From assembly GCA_963750075.1 (NCBI GenBank), contig CAVVPG010000005.1, positions 255,155 through 319,154 of the forward strand: a stretch of 64,000 nucleotides of DNA, given 5' to 3'. The notes under the pieces were generated by a model that was not told where the DNA came from, made no database searches, and saw nothing but the letters and a program-made list of their open reading frames with translations. This document shows positions 53,437 through 63,020 of this stretch, one piece after another. Both the position numbers and the translations under genes were made by a program. The stretch comes from Bog-473 sp963750075. Lineage in GTDB: Bacteria > Actinomycetota > Acidimicrobiia > Acidimicrobiales > RAAP-2. Each line of letters opens with the position of its first letter. Within the stretch, counting starts at the first letter, position 1.

Positions 53437-54967
53437 CCGGTACGGCCGTCGAGGCTCGACCGAGTCCGCCTCTCGAGGAGCCGGGATCGGCCTTGCCGCC
53501 CCTCCGAAAGGGTCCGGTGTTCGGCATCGCACTCGCAATGGCGGGACTCGAGCTGGCCGTCTCCGCCAGGTACGGATATCACCGCGACGAGCTGTATTTC
53601 CTGGCGTGTGCCCACCATTTGGCATGGGGCTATGTCGATCAACCGCCCCTAGTGCCATTCGTCGCCTGGCTCTCGCCCAAGCTGTTCGGAGCCTCGGTGG
53701 TTTCGTTGCGCGTGTTTTCGGCTCTCGCTGGTGGAACCGCCGTCGTGTTCACCGCTCTGACGGCGCGTGAACTCGGCGGTCGCTGGAGAGCACAGGTCTT
53801 GGCGGCATTGGCGGCGGCAACGTCGCCTCAGCTCTTGGCCGCTTTTCATCTGCTCTCGACCACCGCGTTCGATGTCTTCTTCTGGTCGGCGATCACGCTG
53901 CTCGTGGTTCGGCTGCTTCGCACGGGAAATGAGAGGTTGTGGCTGGCCGTAGGCGCGGTGACGGGCGTCGCCCTCCTGAACAAGTTCAATGTGGCGTTCC
54001 TCGTCGTCGGGCTTGCTGCGGGTCTGCTCCTAGACGGTCGGCGTCGAATGCTGCGCAGCCCGTGGCTCTGGGCGGGTTGCGCTCTGTCGCTCGCCATCTG
54101 GTCGCCCAATATCGCTTGGGACGCGCAACACGACTGGGCGGCCGTTGCCATGATGCACAGCCTCCACCAGGAGAACTCGACGCTCGGAGCATCGCTGGCC
54201 TTCATCCCCGAGCAGCTCATCGTGGTGGAGCCGGTACTGGCCGTTTTTTGGATCGCCGGCCTCCGGCGATTGCTCGGTCACCCTTTCGGGAGGCCCCTTG
54301 GTTATGCATTTCTCGTGATGCTGGTGCTCTATGCAGTGACCGGTGCCAAGTCCTACTACCTCGCTGGTGGGTACTACATGCTCTTTGCCGCCGGAGGAAT
54401 GTGGGCGGAAGAGAGACTCCTTCACAGAGCTCCCGCGAAAGGTGTGCGCGGTTGGGTTGCACTGATGGTTGTAGGAGCGGTGGTGGCGATGCCACTCACC
54501 TTGCCAGTGTTGCCGGCCAGCGCTCTCGCCAAAGGACCCTGGGACGGGGGATCAACAAGGACCTCAGCGCGACGGTGGGTTGGCCGAGTCTCGTGGGACA
54601 GATCGCTGCGAGCGCAAACCGCTTGCCGGTGTCGGAGCGAGCGAATCTCGTGATCTACACGGGGGATTACGGCGCCGCTGGTGCGGTGGAGCTCTACGGC
54701 GCTCAATACGATTTGCCCTACGCCATCAGCGGCGACAACACCTACTGGTGGTGGGGGCCAAACGGTGCGGAGACCGGGGCGACCACGATTGCCGTCGACC
54801 TGTCCAAGCAATATCTCCAGACCATCTTCACGGAAGTCACTCCCGCTGGCACCGTTGCCACTCCCAACGGAGTCTGGACCGAAGAGCGGGGCGACCCGAT
54901 CTGGATCTGTCGTGGCCAAAGGATCAGTTGGGCCCAGGCGTGGCCAGCCGCACGGCACTACGGCTAG
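53433..54967 (+). CDS. Membrane glycosyltransferase, PMT/ArnT-like (GT39/83 type), frameshifted
   Basis: A polytopic protein starts with GHRDELYF-like GYHRDELYFLACAHHLAWGYVDQPPLVP, the periplasmic catalytic loop of PMT_2/ArnT-type lipid-linked sugar transferases. About ten hydrophobic segments follow up to residue 370. The frame reaches a stop at 54653, but one missing G in the run 54546-54550 restores GINKDLSATVGWPSLVGQIA and a soluble C-terminal domain (AISGDNTYWWWGPNG) to 54967. The repaired length is 511. It uses polyprenyl-phosphate sugars to modify protein or glycan outside the membrane. GTG 53433 overlaps the TetR stop. Confidence 0.85.
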
Positions 54968-55101
54968 AGGTTCCGACGGCGCCTTGGCAGCAGGCGTGCT
55001 GAGACGCAAGTCGTGAATCAGCCGGCCTTGCGGGTGCCAGGATCGCTTGAGGGGTGGGCGGCTTTGAGGCTCTTCCCAAGGTGTCACCCAATGACTTTTC
55101 G

Positions 55102-55128
55102 ATGTTATAACAATTATTGTTATAACAT
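55102..55128. promoter_or_regulatory. Perfect 27-bp palindrome upstream of flavin hydroxylase/marR operon
   Basis: Arms of 13 bp around a single central T form a perfect inverted repeat. Within it the 8-bp palindrome GTTATAAC occurs twice (55104-55111 and 55119-55126), centres 15 bp apart. It is strongly AT-rich in GC-rich DNA and lies 63 bp before the hydroxylase GTG. It fits an operator for the MarR protein at the end of the operon. Confidence 0.75.
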
Positions 55129-55190
55129 GCTTTCTGGAGTCTGCCGCCTTTCTGTGTGAGCGGTGAGACGACCAGAGTGGGAGGAACGCA

Positions 55191-56978
55191 GTGTCGCGGA
55201 CGACGAATCAGCAGAGGTTGACAACGGACGTGCTCATCGTCGGAGGTGGTGGCGCGGGGCTCACGGCCTCGATGCTCCTCTCAAAAATGGGGGTCGATCA
55301 CCAACTCGTGAGCGCACTGCCGGAAACGTCGGTGCTGCCCAAGGCCCACGTCCTCGGGCAGCGCGCCATGGAGGTTCTCGACGACTGCGGCGTGGCCGAC
55401 GCCATCTACGCCGCCGGCACTCCGCCCGAACAGCTGCGGCGTACGTCCTTCTACGCTGGCTTCGCGGGTCACCCCGAGGCCGGCCGCGTCCTTTTCACAC
55501 AGGAGACCTGGGGTGCGGGAGGAGAGGACCCCGACTGGGTCGCGGCCAGCCCCAAGCTCACCACCAACCTGCCCCAGATCCGCCTCGAACCGCTGATGAA
55601 AACGCGGGCTGAGGAGCTCGCGCCGGGCCGCATCCGGTTCTTCCACGAGGTCACCGCACTCGAGGAGGTCGACGGCGTCGTCATCGCCACGGTCACCGAC
55701 CTGGCGGATGAGCGCACCTACGAGATCGAAGCCCGATACATCCTTGGATGCGACGGTGGCCGCACGGTTGGAAGACTGGCAGGGATCGAGCTTGAAGGGC
55801 TTCTCGAGGTGGGTCGCACTGCGACCGTGCACCTGGCTGCTGACCTCTCCGAGTGGGCCAAGGAAACCGATGTCCTGCTGCGCTGGGTGTTTTGCCCCGC
55901 CAACGCCAAACTGGTCGTTCTCGCTCCCATGGGGCCGACGCGCTGGGGCGGCGAGAGTGAGGAATGGGTCGTGCACGTCACCTACGACCTCGAAGACCAG
56001 CGGCCCTTCGACGACGCCGCCGTCCTGGAGGATGTGCGCGACGCGCTCGGGATCGGCGACCACCCGCTCGACGTCAAGCTCATCACCCGTTGGACGATCA
56101 GCGGCGTCCTTGCCGACCGCTTCCGTTCCGGTCGCATCTTCGTCGTGGGCGACGCTGCCCATCGCCACCCGCCGACGGGTGGCCTCGGACTGGTCAGCGC
56201 CATCCACGATGCCCAGAACCTGTGCTGGAAGCTCAACCTCGTACTCAGAGGCATGGCTGACGAGGATCTGCTGGACACCTACGAGGCCGAGCGCCGGCCG
56301 CTGGACGCTCGCAACGTGCAGCGCTCCCTCGAGAACGCACTCGGCTACGCCGTGATGGCCCAGGCCATGGGTGTCGACGACGTGAATGCGACCACCGAGG
56401 AGCGCTGGGCATGCCTGGCCCGGCTGTGGAGCAACGCGCCCGAGGACGCAGAACATCGCCGCACCGTGCGGGACCTCATGGCGGTGCAGTCCCAGGAGTT
56501 CCACGAGCACGACGTCGAGTACGGCTACCACCACCGGTCGACAGCGGTCGTCGACGACGGGAGCCCCGATCCACCGGAACGCGACTTCCGCATGTTCTTC
56601 CCTTCGACCCGCCCGGGCTGTCCTCTGCCTCACGCGTGGGTCGAGGACGACGACTTCCGCCGCTTCTCCACGCTCGAGCTCGTGTCAGTCGACCGCTTCG
56701 CCCTTCTCGCCGGGGAGCGCGGCGAGCCCTGGCGGGACGCCGCGGGCGTCGTGGCGGCGGAGCTCGGGGTGCAGATCGATGCCTGGTGCATCGGCCACGC
56801 TTCGGGCGACCTGCGCGATCCCCGTCTGCGCTTCGAGCGAGTGCGCGAGTTCGGCCCCGAGGGCGCCATCCTCGTGCGTCCCGACCGCTGTATCGCCTTC
56901 CGCTCCATGGGGGCGGTCGGGGATCCCGTCAGGGTGCTGCGTGCCGCCCTCACGCGGGTGCTGGCGCGAGCGGCATGA
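55191..56978 (+). CDS. FAD-dependent aromatic hydroxylase (TfdB/phenol-hydroxylase-like)
   Basis: This 595-residue class A flavin monooxygenase has the FAD Rossmann motif VLIVGGGGAGLTASMLL near residue 15, the DG motif ILGCDGGRTVGR near 183, the GD motif IFVVGDAAHRHPPTGGLGLVSAIHDAQNLCWKL near 318, and the C-terminal thioredoxin-like region PHAWVEDDDFRRFSTL and DRFALLAGERGEPWRDA. It resembles 2,4-dichlorophenol 6-monooxygenase and related enzymes that hydroxylate phenols with NAD(P)H and O2. GTG 55191 has GGGAGGAA upstream. The MarR gene overlaps its stop (ATGA), and a perfect palindrome sits upstream, so induction by an aromatic substrate is likely. Confidence 0.93.
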   Translation: MSRTTNQQRLTTDVLIVGGGGAGLTASMLLSKMGVDHQLVSALPETSVLPKAHVLGQRAMEVLDDCGVADAIYAAGTPPEQLRRTSFYAGFAGHPEAGRVLFTQETWGAGGEDPDWVAASPKLTTNLPQIRLEPLMKTRAEELAPGRIRFFHEVTALEEVDGVVIATVTDLADERTYEIEARYILGCDGGRTVGRLAGIELEGLLEVGRTATVHLAADLSEWAKETDVLLRWVFCPANAKLVVLAPMGPTRWGGESEEWVVHVTYDLEDQRPFDDAAVLEDVRDALGIGDHPLDVKLITRWTISGVLADRFRSGRIFVVGDAAHRHPPTGGLGLVSAIHDAQNLCWKLNLVLRGMADEDLLDTYEAERRPLDARNVQRSLENALGYAVMAQAMGVDDVNATTEERWACLARLWSNAPEDAEHRRTVRDLMAVQSQEFHEHDVEYGYHHRSTAVVDDGSPDPPERDFRMFFPSTRPGCPLPHAWVEDDDFRRFSTLELVSVDRFALLAGERGEPWRDAAGVVAAELGVQIDAWCIGHASGDLRDPRLRFERVREFGPEGAILVRPDRCIAFRSMGAVGDPVRVLRAALTRVLARAA

Positions 56979-57454
56979 GCGGGGGCGAGCCACGGCGCGA
57001 CTGGGTCGGGCGCGAGACGTACCTTCTGGTCGAGTTGCTCAGCCAGCGGCTCGCTGGCGAGCTCGAGCACGTGTGCCGGGCCCACGGGCTGACCGCGGCA
57101 CAGTACCCGGTCATGTGGGTCGCCTGCCTCCACGAAGACGGGGAGGGGATCCCCCTGGGTTCGATCTCCGATGGGCTCGTGACCCATGCGTCGGACGTCA
57201 GTCGGCTCGTCACCCGACTCGTGGCAGCCGGCCTGCTGGAGCGCACGAGATCGCAGGCTGATCGCCGGGTGGTGCGCGTCCGGCCGACTGGAAGTGGTCG
57301 GACAGTGTTCGAACGCGCCACGGAGGAGGTCAAGGCCTTGCACCGGAGGCAGTTCTCCAACCTCAAAGACGAGGATCTCGAGCTGCTGCACGAGCTGCTT
57401 AACCGAGCCTTCTGGTCAGGCGTGCACCTCGACGCCACAGAGGCGGCATCGTGA
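56975..57454 (+). CDS. MarR-family transcriptional regulator
   Basis: This 159-residue winged-helix regulator has RDWVGRETYLLVELLSQRLAGELEHVC, then LTAAQYPVMWVACLHEDGEGIPLGSISDGLVTHASDVSRLVTRLVAAGLLER with the recognition helix, and the wing RSQADRRVVRVRPTGSG. It is translated together with the upstream hydroxylase (ATGA overlap). It probably represses the operon at the 27-bp palindrome until a phenolic ligand binds; this is inferred. It is convergent with a TetR gene 116 bp away. Confidence 0.92.
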   Translation: MSGGEPRRDWVGRETYLLVELLSQRLAGELEHVCRAHGLTAAQYPVMWVACLHEDGEGIPLGSISDGLVTHASDVSRLVTRLVAAGLLERTRSQADRRVVRVRPTGSGRTVFERATEEVKALHRRQFSNLKDEDLELLHELLNRAFWSGVHLDATEAAS

Positions 57455-57570
57455 CTGTGGCGGGACCGAGCCGCTCCGCCGTCTCAGGTGCGAGAACGTT
57501 CCGCCGTTTGCCCTCCCCACGTCACCGGTTTGGAGGTCGCCGTCGTACACGGGACTCGGGCCGGCGCCGC

Positions 57571-58203
57571 TCATGACACGAACAGCATCGAGATCACGGC
57601 ATCGACATGGCGCTCGACCTCGGATGGCTTGACCGGGTCGACGCCGGTCAGCAGCCGGCACTCGGGCGCCAGCACGAAGATGGTCGCCGCCGCCCCGGTC
57701 AACAGGTAGTAGAGATGTGCGGCGGGGACGTCGCGCACCTTGCCGGCCGCCATGAGGGGCTCGAGCAACCCTAGCGCCGCCTCGTAGAGGGGCCGGATCT
57801 GCTGTTCGACGAGCCAGGCGAGCCGGTCACCCTCGGACTTGCACTCCTGCATGATGATCCGGTGGAGCTGGGGGTGGTTGGCCGAGAAACGGACGAAATC
57901 CGCCACCACCAGCTTGGCCAGCGTCTCGTCGTCCACCCCACGCAGCCCGTCCACCCGCTCGGCGAGTGCACGCGCCAGGTCTTCGAAGAGATGCCCGACG
58001 GCCGTCCGCCACAGCACCTCCTTGTTGCCGAAGTGGTAGGTCAGCAGGGGCTGCTGCACGCCAGCGCGCTCGGCGATGAGGCGGGTGCTGGCGCCCTCGA
58101 ACGACCGCTCGGAGAAGAGGTCGAGGGCAGCGGCGAGGATCCGCTCCCGAGTGCCATCGGCCGAAGGTCGCTGCACCCGATCCTCCACGGTCCTGCTTGC
58201 CAT
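57571..58203 (-). CDS. TetR-family regulator of the ring-cleavage operon
   Basis: This 210-residue protein has HTH residues about 16-62: DGTRERILAAALDLFSERSFEGASTRLIAERAGVQQPLLTYHFGNKEVLW. The C-terminal domain (LAWLVEQQIRPLYEAALGLLEPLMAAGKVR) is of the TetR_C type found with aromatic catabolism. It is divergent from the FAH/VOC/hydroxylase operon across 95 bp containing AACTAGTT. It probably represses the operon and itself; the inducer is not known. Confidence 0.92.
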   Translation of the reverse strand: MASRTVEDRVQRPSADGTRERILAAALDLFSERSFEGASTRLIAERAGVQQPLLTYHFGNKEVLWRTAVGHLFEDLARALAERVDGLRGVDDETLAKLVVADFVRFSANHPQLHRIIMQECKSEGDRLAWLVEQQIRPLYEAALGLLEPLMAAGKVRDVPAAHLYYLLTGAAATIFVLAPECRLLTGVDPVKPSEVERHVDAVISMLFVS

Positions 58204-58226
58204 GGCACTACGTTATCGGTTGATCT

Positions 58227-58260
58227 AACTAGTTGCCAGACTCTTGTTCATGTGATAAAT
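58227..58260 (+). promoter_or_regulatory. Putative promoter and AACTAGTT palindrome of the ring-cleavage operon
   Basis: AACTAGTT (58227-58234) is an 8-bp palindrome overlapping TTGCCA (58233-58238), a possible -35. ATAAAT (58255-58260) follows after 16 bp as a weak -10. Binding of the divergent TetR there would block transcription. The match is modest. Confidence 0.4.
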
Positions 58261-58298
58261 CTCTTGCATCCCAGGTCCGCTCAGGGAGGGGAGCACAT

Positions 58299-59153
58299 AT
58301 GTTCCGACTGGTCAATGTTGGGGGTCGGCCGGCCCTCGAGCACGCCGCTGGCTTCTACGACGTGGCTCGGCTGGCCGACGACGATTCGCTTGCGACAGCC
58401 ACGGCGTGCCTCGCCCGTTTCGAGGAGCTGCACGAGCTCGCACGGCGCTGCGAAGGAGAAGAGCCGGACGGGCGGCTCGACGAGGTCGTCCTCGGCCCAC
58501 CGGTGCCCGACGCCCGCCAGGTCTTCGGCATCGGCCTCAACTACAAGAGCCACGCCGAGGAGAGCGGGATGGAGCTGCCGCCGGCACCCCTCACGTTCAC
58601 CAAGTTCCCCAGCTGCCTGGCCGGACCGACGGCGGACGTCCCGTTGTCCGGCGCCGTCGTCGACTACGAAGCCGAGCTCGTCGTGGTCATCGGCCGGACG
58701 TGCCGCGACGTCCCCGAGGACGCCGCCTGGGACGTGGTCGCGGGCGTCACCGCCGGTCAGGACATCTCCGACCGCGAGGTGCAGCTCACCGGCTCGCCAC
58801 CGCAGTTCTGCCTGGGCAAGAGCTTCGGCGCCTACGGGCCGACGGGACCGGCCGTCGTCTCCGTCGACGCCTTCGAGAACCCCGACGACATCGCGCTGCG
58901 CTGCGAGGTGTGGGGCGAGGTGGTCCAGGAGTCCTCGACGGCGCAGCTGATCTTCGGCGTGCCCAAGCTCGTCTCGTACCTCTCCTCGATCTGCACGCTC
59001 TCCCCCGGCGACCTCATCTTCACCGGGACGCCCGACGGGGTCGGCATGGGGCGTGGCCGCTTCCTCTCCCCCGGAGACGAGATCGTGACCACGATCGAGG
59101 GCGTAGGCGAGCTCCGCAACCGCTGCACCGGACGCGAGGGAGGGACCCACTGA
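58299..59153 (+). CDS. Fumarylacetoacetate hydrolase (FAH) family hydrolase/isomerase
   Basis: This 284-residue protein has the FAH fold: QVFGIGLNYKSHAEESGM near residue 68, the metal-binding DYEAELVVVIGR (E-x-E) near 125, GQDISDREVQ and LGKSFGAYGPTGP near 168, and GDLIFTGTPDGVGMGRG near 236. These enzymes hydrolyse or isomerise the diketo acids made by aromatic ring cleavage. ATG 58299 has GGGAGGGGAG upstream. It is the first gene of an operon with 1-4-nt overlaps (FAH, VOC dioxygenase, MhpA-like hydroxylase, SDR), the layout of a meta-cleavage-type pathway. Confidence 0.93.
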   Translation: MFRLVNVGGRPALEHAAGFYDVARLADDDSLATATACLARFEELHELARRCEGEEPDGRLDEVVLGPPVPDARQVFGIGLNYKSHAEESGMELPPAPLTFTKFPSCLAGPTADVPLSGAVVDYEAELVVVIGRTCRDVPEDAAWDVVAGVTAGQDISDREVQLTGSPPQFCLGKSFGAYGPTGPAVVSVDAFENPDDIALRCEVWGEVVQESSTAQLIFGVPKLVSYLSSICTLSPGDLIFTGTPDGVGMGRGRFLSPGDEIVTTIEGVGELRNRCTGREGGTH

Positions 59154-60085
59154 TGGCACTGCACCGACTGCTCGGCTTCACCACCGCCGTCCCCGACCCC
59201 GAGGGCCTGGCCGCCTTCTACGGCGAGCTCGGGCTCGGGGGGAGCCCGACGACGGGGTTCACGGGGAGCGACGGTGGCTCTGCCGTGCTCGTGGACGAAG
59301 GCGACTTCCGCCGACTCGTCCGGGTCGAGTTCGGCTGCGAAGGGCCCGAGGACCTCGACGCGGTGGCTCGCCGGCTCACCGACGGGGGCGCCGCGCCAGT
59401 CGTCTGTGACAGCGAGGTGCGGGTCGTCGACCCGGCGAGTCGGGTCGAGCTGGTGGTGCGGGTGGCCGAACCCGCCCCGGCGCCTGCACCCGCAGCGACG
59501 CTCGTCGTGCCGAATGCCCCCGGTGCCACGGTCCGAGTCGACGAACGGGCCCCCGCCGTGTTCGCCGGACCCCGACCGCCGCGGCGCCTCGGCCACCTGG
59601 TGATCGGCACACCCGCCATCAAAGAAACCCGGGACCTGCTCGTGCAGGGCGTCGGGCTCAAGCTGAGCGACGAAATCGACGGGATCATCGCCTTCTTGCG
59701 GTGCTCGCCGGACCATCACAACGTGGCACTGGTCGAGTCCCCGGTTCCGTTGCTCCAGCACTACTCCTGGGAGTGCGACGACATCGACCACGTCGGCCAC
59801 AGCGCGTCCGCGCTGTTGCGGCCGGACCCGTCCCGTCAGACGTGGGGCCTGGGTCGGCACTTCGCCGGCTCGAACTTCTACTGGTACCTGCGCGACCCGG
59901 CGGGCTCCTATCTCGAGCTCTACTCGGACCTGGACCAGATCCTCGACGACGAGGCATGGGAGCGCCGGGGACGCACGCCGTTCGACTTCGAGCACGTCGC
60001 CAACTCATGGGGGCCCGACCTCCCTCTCGAGTTCATCGTGCCGCCCGACCTCGACCAGCTCCAAGCAGCGTGGGCTGACCGGTGA
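59153..60085 (+). CDS. Two-domain VOC extradiol-type dioxygenase
   Basis: This 310-residue protein has an N-terminal VOC module (residues 1-100) and a catalytic C-terminal module. The 2-His-1-Glu iron triad is plausible: RLGHLVIG His near 144, LQHYSWE His near 202 and SYLELYSD Glu near 251. This fits an extradiol ring-cleavage dioxygenase of the 2,3-dihydroxybiphenyl type. The start overlaps the FAH stop (TGATG) and its own stop overlaps the hydroxylase start (GTGA). It would open a catecholic ring made by the downstream hydroxylase. Confidence 0.88.
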   Translation: MALHRLLGFTTAVPDPEGLAAFYGELGLGGSPTTGFTGSDGGSAVLVDEGDFRRLVRVEFGCEGPEDLDAVARRLTDGGAAPVVCDSEVRVVDPASRVELVVRVAEPAPAPAPAATLVVPNAPGATVRVDERAPAVFAGPRPPRRLGHLVIGTPAIKETRDLLVQGVGLKLSDEIDGIIAFLRCSPDHHNVALVESPVPLLQHYSWECDDIDHVGHSASALLRPDPSRQTWGLGRHFAGSNFYWYLRDPAGSYLELYSDLDQILDDEAWERRGRTPFDFEHVANSWGPDLPLEFIVPPDLDQLQAAWADR

Positions 60086-61637
60086 GCGCCAGGGTGCCCG
60101 ATCGCGTCGACGTCGTCGTCGTCGGCGCCGGGCCGGTCGGCTGCGCGCTCTCGCTGCTCCTCGGGACGCGGCGGCGGAGCGTGCTCGTGGTCGAACGCCA
60201 TCGCGGCCCGTACCCGCTGCCGCGGGCCGTGCACTTCGATGACGAGACGGCACGGATCCTCCAGGCCTGCGGTCTCGGAGAAGATCTGCCCGCGCTCTCC
60301 GAGCCGGCCACGACCTACGAGTGGCGCAACGGTGAAGGCGTGCCATTGCTGCGCTTCGAGATGCCGGCGCAAGGCCAGCAGGGCTGGCCGTCGGCCAACA
60401 TGTTCAACCAGCCCGACCTCGAGGCCCGGCTCTTCGACCGGGTGGAGGCCACCGAGGGCCTCTCCCTCCTGTGGGGCCACGCCGCCGTCGACGCCGGTCA
60501 GGACGGCGACGGTGCCTGGGTCGAGATCGAGCCGGCGGACGGCGGCACCCGTCGGCGCGTCGGCGCGTCCTACGTCGTGGGCTGCGACGGTGCCAACAGC
60601 ACGGTGCGCGACCTGATCGGTCTGACCTTCGACGACCGGGGTTTCTACTACGACTGGCTGGTCGTCGACGTCGCGCTCCACGAGCCGCGGGTCTTCGACC
60701 CCCCGAACCTCCAGGTGTGCGACCCCCGCCGGCCCACCACGGTGGTCTCGGGCGGCCCGGGCCGGCGGCGCTGGGAGTTCATGTGCCTCCCCGGCGAGAC
60801 CCTCGAGACGCTCGACGAGGAGGCCGCGGCGTGGGCGTTCCTCGAGCCGTGGGACGTCCGTCCCGACAACGCCACGATGGTCCGCCACGCCGGGTACCGC
60901 TTCCGTGCCCGGTGGGCCACGAGGTGGCACGAGGGCCGGATCTTCCTGGCCGGGGACGCCGCCCACCAGACGCCCCCCTTCGCCGGCCAGGGCATGTGCG
61001 CCGGCCTGCGCGACGCCGCCAACCTGGCCTGGAAGCTCGACTACGTGCTGGGCCATCCCGGGGCGGCGGCGCTCCTCGAGACCTACGAGATCGAGCGCAT
61101 CCCCCAGGCGGCCGCCGTGATCGAGGTGGCCACCGAGCTCGGACGGGTGATCTGCATCCCCGACGCGGAAGAGGCTCGCGCCCGGGACGAGCAGATGGCA
61201 CCGCTCGTCCCGCCGGGCGGCAGCACCCCGGCACCACCGATGCCGGGCATCTCGGGCGGCATTCTCGCTGACTCGGCGTCGGCGGGCGAGCTCTTCATCC
61301 AGGCCACCGTCCGCGCCGGAGCCGCAGAGGGACGCCTCGACGACGTCGTCGGCGCGGGGTGGCACCTGGTGACCAACGGCCACCGACCGAGCTCGACGGC
61401 GAGCTGGCCACCTGGTTCGAGTCGATCGGGGGCCGTACTGTCGCGATCGGCACGACGGTCGAGGACGTCGAGGGGCGCTACGGCCGATGGTTCGCCGACC
61501 ATGGCGTCGCAGCGGTCCTCGAGCGCCCCGACTTCGCCATCTACGGGACCGCCGGCACAGACCGGGACGTTACAGGACTGGTGACCCGGCTCCGAGACCA
61601 GCTCGACAGCCTGCAGGTGTCGCCGGTGGCGTCATGA
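60082..61637 (+). CDS. MhpA-like FAD-dependent aromatic hydroxylase, frameshifted near the C-terminus
   Basis: The FAD-binding start is VVVVGAGPVGCALSLLLG near residue 11. GRIFLAGDAAHQTPPFAGQGMCAGLRDAANLAWKL near 290 is the MhpA/3-(3-hydroxyphenyl)propionate hydroxylase signature. The C-terminal thioredoxin-like part breaks: the frame reads through to 61584 in low-complexity sequence, while the expected TELDGELATWFESIGGRTVA continues in the other frame to 61637. One lost base around 61375-61390 explains it. The repaired length is 518. It hydroxylates a phenolic ring using NAD(P)H and O2. It overlaps the SDR gene by 4 nt. Confidence 0.88.
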
Positions 61638-62380
61638 CGGCGGCGCCGGACCTGGCGAACCGCGTCGTCGCCGTCACGGGATCGACCAGCGGCATCGGAG
61701 AGGCGATCGCACGCCGGCTGGCCGCGTCTGGCGCGGCGGTCGTCGTGAACTCGGCTCGATCCGCCGCAGCCGGCCGCAGCCTCGCCGAGGAGCTTCCCGA
61801 CGCGCTCTACGTCGGCGGCGATATCGCAGATCCTGGCACCGCGGCAGCGCTGGTGCGAGCCGCCGCAGATCGCTGGGGCCGGCTCGACGGGCTCGTGAAC
61901 AACGCCGCCGTGACCACCGAAGTCCCGCTCCACGACATCGACGCCGTGACGCCCGCTGACTGGGAGCGTGTTCTATCGGTGAACGTCATCGGGACTTTCC
62001 TCGTCTCACAGGCTGCACTGCCACTGCTCCGAGAATCGGATGACGGCTGGATCATCAACCTGACCTCGATTGCCGGCGTGCGACAGACGGGGAGCTCGCT
62101 CCCCTACGCCGTCTCCAAGGCGGCCGTGGACCACCTGACGACCCTCTTGGCCAAGTTCGCCGGCGGACGGGTCCGCGTCAACGCGGTCGCACCCGGGCTG
62201 GTCGACACGCCGTGGACCGAGGGATGGGACGTGCAACGTGAGCTCGTTGCTGCGGCAGCACCCCTCCAGCGAACCGCCACGCCCGACGATGTGGCCGACG
62301 CCTGCATCGGAATCGTCGGGTCGCGTTATCTCACTGGTCAGACCGTCGTCGTCGACGGCGGACTGAGCCTGATGATCTGA
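61634..62380 (+). CDS. Short-chain dehydrogenase/reductase
   Basis: This 248-residue classical SDR has TGSTSGIGEAIARRL near residue 15, VNNAAVTTE near 89, the catalytic Ser in NLTSIAGVRQ near 141 and YAVSKAA near 155. The C-terminus GQTVVVDGGLSLMI is typical. ATG 61634 overlaps the stop of the repaired hydroxylase. As the last gene of the overlapping operon it probably oxidises or reduces a diol or ketone intermediate of the pathway. Confidence 0.94.
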   Translation: MTAAPDLANRVVAVTGSTSGIGEAIARRLAASGAAVVVNSARSAAAGRSLAEELPDALYVGGDIADPGTAAALVRAAADRWGRLDGLVNNAAVTTEVPLHDIDAVTPADWERVLSVNVIGTFLVSQAALPLLRESDDGWIINLTSIAGVRQTGSSLPYAVSKAAVDHLTTLLAKFAGGRVRVNAVAPGLVDTPWTEGWDVQRELVAAAAPLQRTATPDDVADACIGIVGSRYLTGQTVVVDGGLSLMI

Positions 62381-62465
62381 GACGACCGGGCGTCGCAGAC
62401 CGACTGAGCAGGCAAACGATGAGCCGAACAGTAGAAAGAACCCCTCGAAAGGACCAGGCCCGACT

Positions 62466-63020
62466 GTGTTACTCCCCATGTCCCCCGAACCATACGTCGC
62501 CCCCACCGACCGAGACCTGATCCCCTCGGAGCGTCGGGAGTTCGTCCGTACTCACCGCACCTGCATCTTTGGTTACGGTCGGCAGCACGACGGCCCGGCC
62601 ATGTCCGTGGTGTACTACATCCCCACCGACGACGACGAGCTCCTCGTCTCCACGATGGCGGCGCGGTCGAAAGCACGAGCAGTCGCGCGTGATCCGAAGG
62701 TCAGCTTGTGCATCCTTGACGAACGGTGGCCATTCGCCTACCTCCAGGTCTACGCGGAGGCCGCTGTCTCGACGGATCACGACCTCGTCATCGACGTGAT
62801 GATGGCCGTCGCTGGACGCATGTCCGGCCAGCCGCTCTCCGACGATGCCCGCCCAGTCGTCGCATCCATGGCCGAACAAGAGAACCGCGTCGTGCTTCGC
62901 TGCCGGCCGTACGCGACCTTCGCACAGCCTCCACGCCACTTGCATCGCAACGACCAGGACGAGGAGATCACTCACTGGGTCTCCGCGACGCTCCCGTGGG
63001 ACGCCCCCGATCCCGCCTAG
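62466..63020 (+). CDS. PPOX-class pyridoxamine-phosphate-oxidase-fold protein
   Basis: This 184-residue protein has the split-barrel opening LIPSERREFVRTHRTCIFGYG and ARAVARDPKVSLCILDERWPFAYLQVYAEA, the typical substrate/cofactor sheet, then RRHLHRND-like PPRHLHRND. The N-terminal extension LLPMSPEPYV is short. It uses F420 or FMN. Start GTG 62466 or ATG 62478 cannot be separated; AAAGGA lies before them. It follows the ring-cleavage operon by 85 bp on the same strand, and its role there is not known. Confidence 0.88.
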   Translation: MLLPMSPEPYVAPTDRDLIPSERREFVRTHRTCIFGYGRQHDGPAMSVVYYIPTDDDELLVSTMAARSKARAVARDPKVSLCILDERWPFAYLQVYAEAAVSTDHDLVIDVMMAVAGRMSGQPLSDDARPVVASMAEQENRVVLRCRPYATFAQPPRHLHRNDQDEEITHWVSATLPWDAPDPA

